DNA from: JAFDZV01 sp048594725
Lineage (GTDB): Bacteria > Bacteroidota > Ignavibacteria > OLB7
Reading direction: 5' to 3'
Assembly (NCBI GenBank): GCA_048594725.1
Contig: JBMDXA010000115.1
Span: 82,527 to 146,526 of the forward strand
Length of the DNA: 64,000 nt
Of this stretch, positions 60,441 through 64,000 are shown in pieces (position 1 is the stretch's first letter; each line of letters starts with the position of its first letter). Below the pieces are notes generated by a model. It worked only from the letters and a program-made list of their open reading frames with translations, searched no databases and was not told where the DNA came from. Position numbers and translations under genes: made by a program.

Positions 60441-60656
60441 ATGAAAACAACATCCTACCAGGAATTCACACTTGAGCGGGAATACCCGCGCAACAGCAGA
60501 CCCTTTGTACCCGGAATGATCGAAATCCACCAGTATCAGCCGTTCTCCAACGAGACCGGATATGAACTGGGACGCCGCCAGGGAACCCTCTGCGGTCTGG
60601 TGATCGGTTCGGTATCGGGAGCTATCATGACGCTTGCCGTACTGCTGCTGCTGTAA
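60441..60656 (+). CDS. Small single-span membrane protein (unknown)
   Basis: 71 residues. AAGGGAGG lies 7-8 nt before the ATG, a strong ribosome site that supports a real gene. A soluble charged N-terminus (MKTTSYQEFTLEREYPRNSR) is followed by one hydrophobic helix at the end (LCGLVIGSVSGAIMTLAVLL). No family recognised. A hairpin follows at 60786. Confidence 0.65.
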   Translation: MKTTSYQEFTLEREYPRNSRPFVPGMIEIHQYQPFSNETGYELGRRQGTLCGLVIGSVSGAIMTLAVLLLL

Positions 60657-60785
60657 CAGGTTCACCGATAGATCACGAAACGGCAGGAGCGCCCCGGTGC
60701 GCTCGTGGCACCTCCTGCCCCGAATTTTCCGAACGAGTTTCCGGCAGCACCGGCTTGTGCCATTGCCACTGCTGCCATGAAACGG

Positions 60786-60832
60786 AGAACGCTCCATCGG
60801 CCACAGGAACTACAGTGGTCGTGGAGCGTTCT
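60786..60832. terminator. Terminator between convergent genes
   Basis: AGAACGCTCCA / TGGAGCGTTCT, an 11-bp perfect stem whose interior can also pair (GGCCAC/GTGGTC). It serves the 60441 gene and, in the other direction, the trans-sulfuration gene. Confidence 0.65.
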
Positions 60833-60863
60833 TCGGTATGCGTTATACCATACGTAGAGTGCT

Positions 60864-62006
60864 CTAGGGGGCCAGCGCCGCCTCGATATCGGCGATGAGA
60901 TCGGCCACATCCTCGATGCCGACCGAGAAGCGAACCAGCCCGTCGGTGATGCCAAGCCGCGCACGATTCTCCGGCGGCACCGATCCGTGCGTCATCGACA
61001 CCGGATGGCAGAGAAGCGATTCCACCCCTCCCAGCGACTCGGCGAAGGTGAACAGGCGCACCGCAGCGCAGAAGCGCCGAGCATGTTCCAGCGAACCGAG
61101 ATCGGCCGAGATCATCCCGCCGAATCCCCGCATCTGCCGGGCGGCCAGCTCCCGCTGCGGGAAATCCGCCAACCCGGGGTAATACACCTTCGAGAACTCC
61201 GGCCGGGCGGCCAGATACTCGGCAACGATCTGGGCGTTGGCGCAATGCCGGTCCATGCGAACCGAAAGGGTTTTCAGCGAGCGGAGGGTCAGATAACAAT
61301 CCTGCGGCCCCGGCACCGCGCCGCACGAGTTCTGGATGAACGCAAGGCGGGCGGCGATATCCGGATCGGCGGCCACCACCAGACCACCCACCAGATCGCT
61401 ATGCCCGCCGATATACTTGGTAGAGGAATGGAGCACGATGGAAGCACCATGCGCCAGCGGGTTCTGGAGATAGGGGCTCATAAAGGTATTATCCACCACC
61501 ATCATCACCTCCGCCTCGGCGGCGATGGCACCCAGCGCGCTCAGGTCGCACAGGCGCATCATCGGGTTGGTGGGGGTCTCGGCATAGATCATCCGGGTGT
61601 TCTCCCGGATAGCCGCGCGCACGTTCTCCGGATCGCGGAAATCGACATAGGAGAAGGTGTAGCCATAGCGCCCCAGCACCTTGTCGAACAGGCGGAAGCT
61701 GCCGCCGTACATATCATCGCCCGCGATGATATGATCGCCCGGCGAGAGGAGCCGCATCACCGCATCAAGCGCCGCAAGGCCGCTGCCGAAGGCGAACCCC
61801 CGCTCGCCCCCCTCCAGTTCCGCGATACAGGCCTCCAGCGCGCCACGGGTGGGATGCTGCGTGCGGGCATACTCGTAGCCGGTATGCTCCCCTATCCCCT
61901 TCTGCGCGTAGGTGGATGTCTGAAAGATCGGGACGTTCACCGCGCCGGTTACCGGCTCCGGCTCCTGCCCCGCATGAATCGCCTTGGTTGAAAATCCGTG
62001 AGCCAT
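60864..62006 (-). CDS. Cystathionine gamma-synthase/lyase-family PLP enzyme
   Basis: 380 residues from the ATG at 62006 (MAHGFSTKAIHAGQEPEPVT). Contains YEYARTQHPTRGALEACIAE, GDDMYGGSFRLF, the PLP Lys in HSSTKYIGGHSDLVGG, and SLGGVESLLCHPVSMTHGSV. The family either makes cystathionine from O-acyl-homoserine and Cys or cleaves it; the sequence alone does not decide. No other sulfur-metabolism gene is adjacent. Confidence 0.9.
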   Translation of the reverse strand: MAHGFSTKAIHAGQEPEPVTGAVNVPIFQTSTYAQKGIGEHTGYEYARTQHPTRGALEACIAELEGGERGFAFGSGLAALDAVMRLLSPGDHIIAGDDMYGGSFRLFDKVLGRYGYTFSYVDFRDPENVRAAIRENTRMIYAETPTNPMMRLCDLSALGAIAAEAEVMMVVDNTFMSPYLQNPLAHGASIVLHSSTKYIGGHSDLVGGLVVAADPDIAARLAFIQNSCGAVPGPQDCYLTLRSLKTLSVRMDRHCANAQIVAEYLAARPEFSKVYYPGLADFPQRELAARQMRGFGGMISADLGSLEHARRFCAAVRLFTFAESLGGVESLLCHPVSMTHGSVPPENRARLGITDGLVRFSVGIEDVADLIADIEAALAP

Positions 62007-62116
62007 AAAAGTGTTGTTCTGGAGTTCATAGGTAGTAGCAGACTGAGAATAGTATCCTCTCGATACGAGGGGTGGCATCCGCAGCCATCCCTCCTCTCTC
62101 CGTACTGCCACCTACA

Positions 62117-62130
62117 GCCCCCGAAGGGGC
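62117..62130 (-). terminator. Short UUCG-type hairpin after the ABC binding-protein gene
   Basis: On the minus strand GCCCC-TTCG-GGGGC, 5 bp with a stable tetraloop, 67 bases past the stop at 62197. Confidence 0.4.
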
Positions 62131-62196
62131 GGACTATTATCTACCATCCGACTGAAAGAGCGGATCACCTCTCGGAAACACCCGTGGCAATCCCGC

Positions 62197-63507
62197 CTAG
62201 TTGGTCCCTTCCTCTCCCGTGGTGGCGCCACCGCCGCCGGCGATCTGCGCCATCCGGGCATTTGCGTTCTGGAGCGCCTGCTCGGCGGTTTTCTGCCCCA
62301 GCAGCGCCCCGGCCACTTCGTCCTCGATGATCTCCTCCAGCTCCAGCCACTTCGGGTGGACGGGGGTCATCCGTGCCGAGCGAAGCTGTTCGGTGAAGAC
62401 CTTGCGCGCGGCGCTCTGCAGGAACGCATCGCGGGAGACCGACATATCGGCCGGCGTGGTTCCGCCGGGGAGGGCCTTGGCGAACTCCAGGGCCTGCTGC
62501 GGGGAGGTCAGGAAGGTGATAAGTTTTTTCGCCTCCGCCTTGTTCTTCGCATCGGCATTGATGGCAAGGTACTCGCCTCCGGCGAACGAAACGCCCTTCT
62601 TGCCGGCGAATCCCGGAAGGAGCGCCACGCCGTAGCGGAGCTTCGCATTATCCTTGGCGATGCGATCCACCAGCCACGGCCCGCTGATCCAGTAGGCCAG
62701 CTTGCCGCTCAGGAAGAGCTGGTCGAGCCCCTTCTGCGAATCGATGAAGCCGCTCCGCGCCAGGCTCAGGTACATCTCCAGCGCCGCCACGTTCTCCGGC
62801 GAATTGATCGCCGGCGCGCCATTGGCCGTCATCACCTCGCCGCCGTTGGACCAGAAGAACGGAAGGATCTTCTTGTACAGGCGGTGGCGGTCGGAGCCGT
62901 TGGCGCCGAAGCCGTAGATCTCCGGGTTGGTGGCGCGCACCTTCTCTGCCTTGACCAGGACATCATCCCAGAGGGAATCGGCGGCAGCCGTATCGAGTCC
63001 GGCCGAGGCAAGCAGATCCTTGTTGAAGAAGAGGACGCGGGTATCGGTCACCCACGGCCAGGCGTACAGGCCGTTCTCCCAGCGGCCGGGAGCCAGCACC
63101 TCCGGGGTGAAGCGTTTGGAATCATCCCCCTGCATGGCGGCCTGCTCGGCGAGCACGCCGGCCGAGCTGAACTGGGCCACCCAGTCGCTTCCCAGTTCGA
63201 TCACATCCGGAGCGGTATTGGAATTGAAGGCGGCCAGCAGCTTGGTCTTGCCATCGTTCCAGTTCAGATCCTGCAACTCCACATGAAGCGTCGGGTTCTC
63301 CGCCTCGAACGCCTTGATACGGTCCAGAAGCGCCTGCTTCTGCCCCGGCTCCGACTGGAAATGCCAGAAGGTGATGACGGTCTTGCCGTCGCTTGTGCTC
63401 CCTCCCCCCCCGGCGCCACCATCACCACATCCCTGAAGGAGCGGAAGGGTAGCCAGGAGGAGAACGGCGCAGAGAAGAGCTGCAAAGCGGTGCATGGAAC
63501 GGAACAT
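62197..63507 (-). CDS. ABC transporter substrate-binding lipoprotein (sugar type)
   Basis: 436 residues. Lipoprotein signal (MHRFAALLCAVLLLATLPLL, lipobox LQGC), a Gly/Ser linker, then an extracellular solute-binding family 1 fold (TVITFWHFQSEPGQKQALLD, APDVIELGSDW, LYAWPWVTDTRVLFFNKDLL, ISGPWLVDRIAKDN). It binds a sugar or glycoside for an ABC importer, but no permease or ATPase gene is in the window. It follows the polysaccharide-export gene by 4 bases. Confidence 0.9.
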   Translation of the reverse strand: MFRSMHRFAALLCAVLLLATLPLLQGCGDGGAGGGGSTSDGKTVITFWHFQSEPGQKQALLDRIKAFEAENPTLHVELQDLNWNDGKTKLLAAFNSNTAPDVIELGSDWVAQFSSAGVLAEQAAMQGDDSKRFTPEVLAPGRWENGLYAWPWVTDTRVLFFNKDLLASAGLDTAAADSLWDDVLVKAEKVRATNPEIYGFGANGSDRHRLYKKILPFFWSNGGEVMTANGAPAINSPENVAALEMYLSLARSGFIDSQKGLDQLFLSGKLAYWISGPWLVDRIAKDNAKLRYGVALLPGFAGKKGVSFAGGEYLAINADAKNKAEAKKLITFLTSPQQALEFAKALPGGTTPADMSVSRDAFLQSAARKVFTEQLRSARMTPVHPKWLELEEIIEDEVAGALLGQKTAEQALQNANARMAQIAGGGGATTGEEGTN

Positions 63508-63511
63508 AGGA

Positions 63512-64000
63512 TCAATTTCTGCTGAATGCGAAAACGAGGCCCACGACGGAGATAATCACCACGGCCACGTCGCTGATAACGGTAAGGATCTGGTTCAACT
63601 GGTTGATGGCATCCCCCGGAATGATGATGACATCGTTCGGCGAGAGCACGGGATTGAACTGGGGGTTGGCGGTAACCTGATACTCCTCCAGATTGAACAG
63701 CGAGGTAGGCTGGGTGATAAGGGTATCGATGGTCATATCATGCACCACCTTCACCTCATCCAGCCGGGCGCGTTCGGTAGGGCCTCCGGCAAGGGAGATC
63801 AGCTCGAGCAGCTTGGTATAGCTGGGAACCCGGTAACGGCCGGGAGCCTGCACGAACCCCCAGATGCTGATATCCATCGCGACATCGCCGCTGCCGGTAT
63901 AATCGTAGAACGATCCTCCGCCGTTGCCGGTGGTGATCGTGCCGGTTGATGTGGGGGAGCCGCCGCCGGAGGGCTGTGCCCCGGCCGGAACGGTCCAGGC
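63512..64000 (-). CDS. Polysaccharide-export-like SLBB protein (5' end cut by window)
   Basis: 162 codons are visible; the frame is open to the window edge, so the N-terminal part is missing. The visible region has a Gly/Ser-rich stretch, an SLBB domain (SIWGFVQAPGRYRVPSYTKL, LISLAGGPTERARLDEV, VLSPNDVIIIPGDA) and a C-terminal membrane helix (ISDVAVVIISVVGLVFAFS). This fits a Wza-type outer-membrane export protein of surface or capsular polysaccharide. Confidence 0.82.
   Translation of the reverse strand, partial: AWTVPAGAQPSGGGSPTSTGTITTGNGGGSFYDYTGSGDVAMDISIWGFVQAPGRYRVPSYTKLLELISLAGGPTERARLDEVKVVHDMTIDTLITQPTSLFNLEEYQVTANPQFNPVLSPNDVIIIPGDAINQLNQILTVISDVAVVIISVVGLVFAFSRN

Noticed and set aside
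62007..62196. SAM-type riboswitch before the trans-sulfuration gene
   Set aside because: A GGG-GGC/GCC-CCC hairpin is present, but no SAM-riboswitch core motif could be matched.

Overview
The window is about 60% G+C, densely coded, and carries mostly minus-strand genes. Several genes point to the Bacteroidota/Chlorobiota (FCB) side of the tree: a DUF3276/PUR-family protein (50340-50657), a PorV/PorQ-like outer-membrane protein (46537-47565), the alternative GlmU-like sugar nucleotidyltransferase (15245-16444) and a fused alpha+beta E1 dehydrogenase (12055-14241). Clear Shine-Dalgarno sites and TTGACA/TATAAT-type promoters argue against class Bacteroidia. A Kapabacteria- or Ignavibacteria-like organism is my best guess; this is inference.

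Layout. 1-4906: a signalling operon with a membrane sensor kinase, a REC-TPR regulator, a soluble kinase and an NtrC-type sigma-54 activator cut by the window edge. 5070-9973: a BamA/TamA-like surface antigen, an NfeD-type membrane protease and a GT-C glycosyltransferase. 9974-10523: a repeat island with a 163-bp MITE-like element. 10524-16444: an OmpA-like protein, fused E1, a lipoprotein and the GlmU-like protein. 16628-24154: two different UvrA paralogues flanking an ArsR-VOC-SRPBCC operon and a GNAT acetyltransferase. A second inverted MITE copy sits at the 5' end of the second uvrA-like gene. 24155-26515: repeats and two tandem Cys-rich secreted proteins. 26516-34297: a 2593-residue SpvB/TcB-TcC (Rhs) giant protein with a toxin-like C-terminus. 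34616-36957: DUF4385 and a thioredoxin-propeller protein.

37272-43130 is the most unusual locus: seven head-to-tail paralogues of a small secreted protein (six very similar, one divergent), an eighth unrelated Cys-rich secreted protein, and a regulator with an N-terminal Xre-like and a C-terminal LuxR-type HTH. All lie on one strand. Three units are preceded by an exact GATATC-N7-GATATC element.

43131-64000: tRNA-Ser(GGA), DUF4149, NAD-isocitrate dehydrogenase, tRNA-Gly(GCC), the PorV-like protein, a thiolase with a 3-hydroxyacyl-CoA-dehydrogenase-like partner, DUF3276, a propeller/FlgD-Ig protein, RibH, DUF547, a DprE2-DprE1-GT39-lipoprotein operon, a small membrane protein, a trans-sulfuration enzyme, a sugar-type ABC binding lipoprotein and a truncated polysaccharide-export SLBB protein.

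Two features run through the window. First, heptamer-period AATCGNA tracts abut stop codons at five loci, always in the same orientation relative to the gene. Second, hairpin terminators can be seen after many transcription units.
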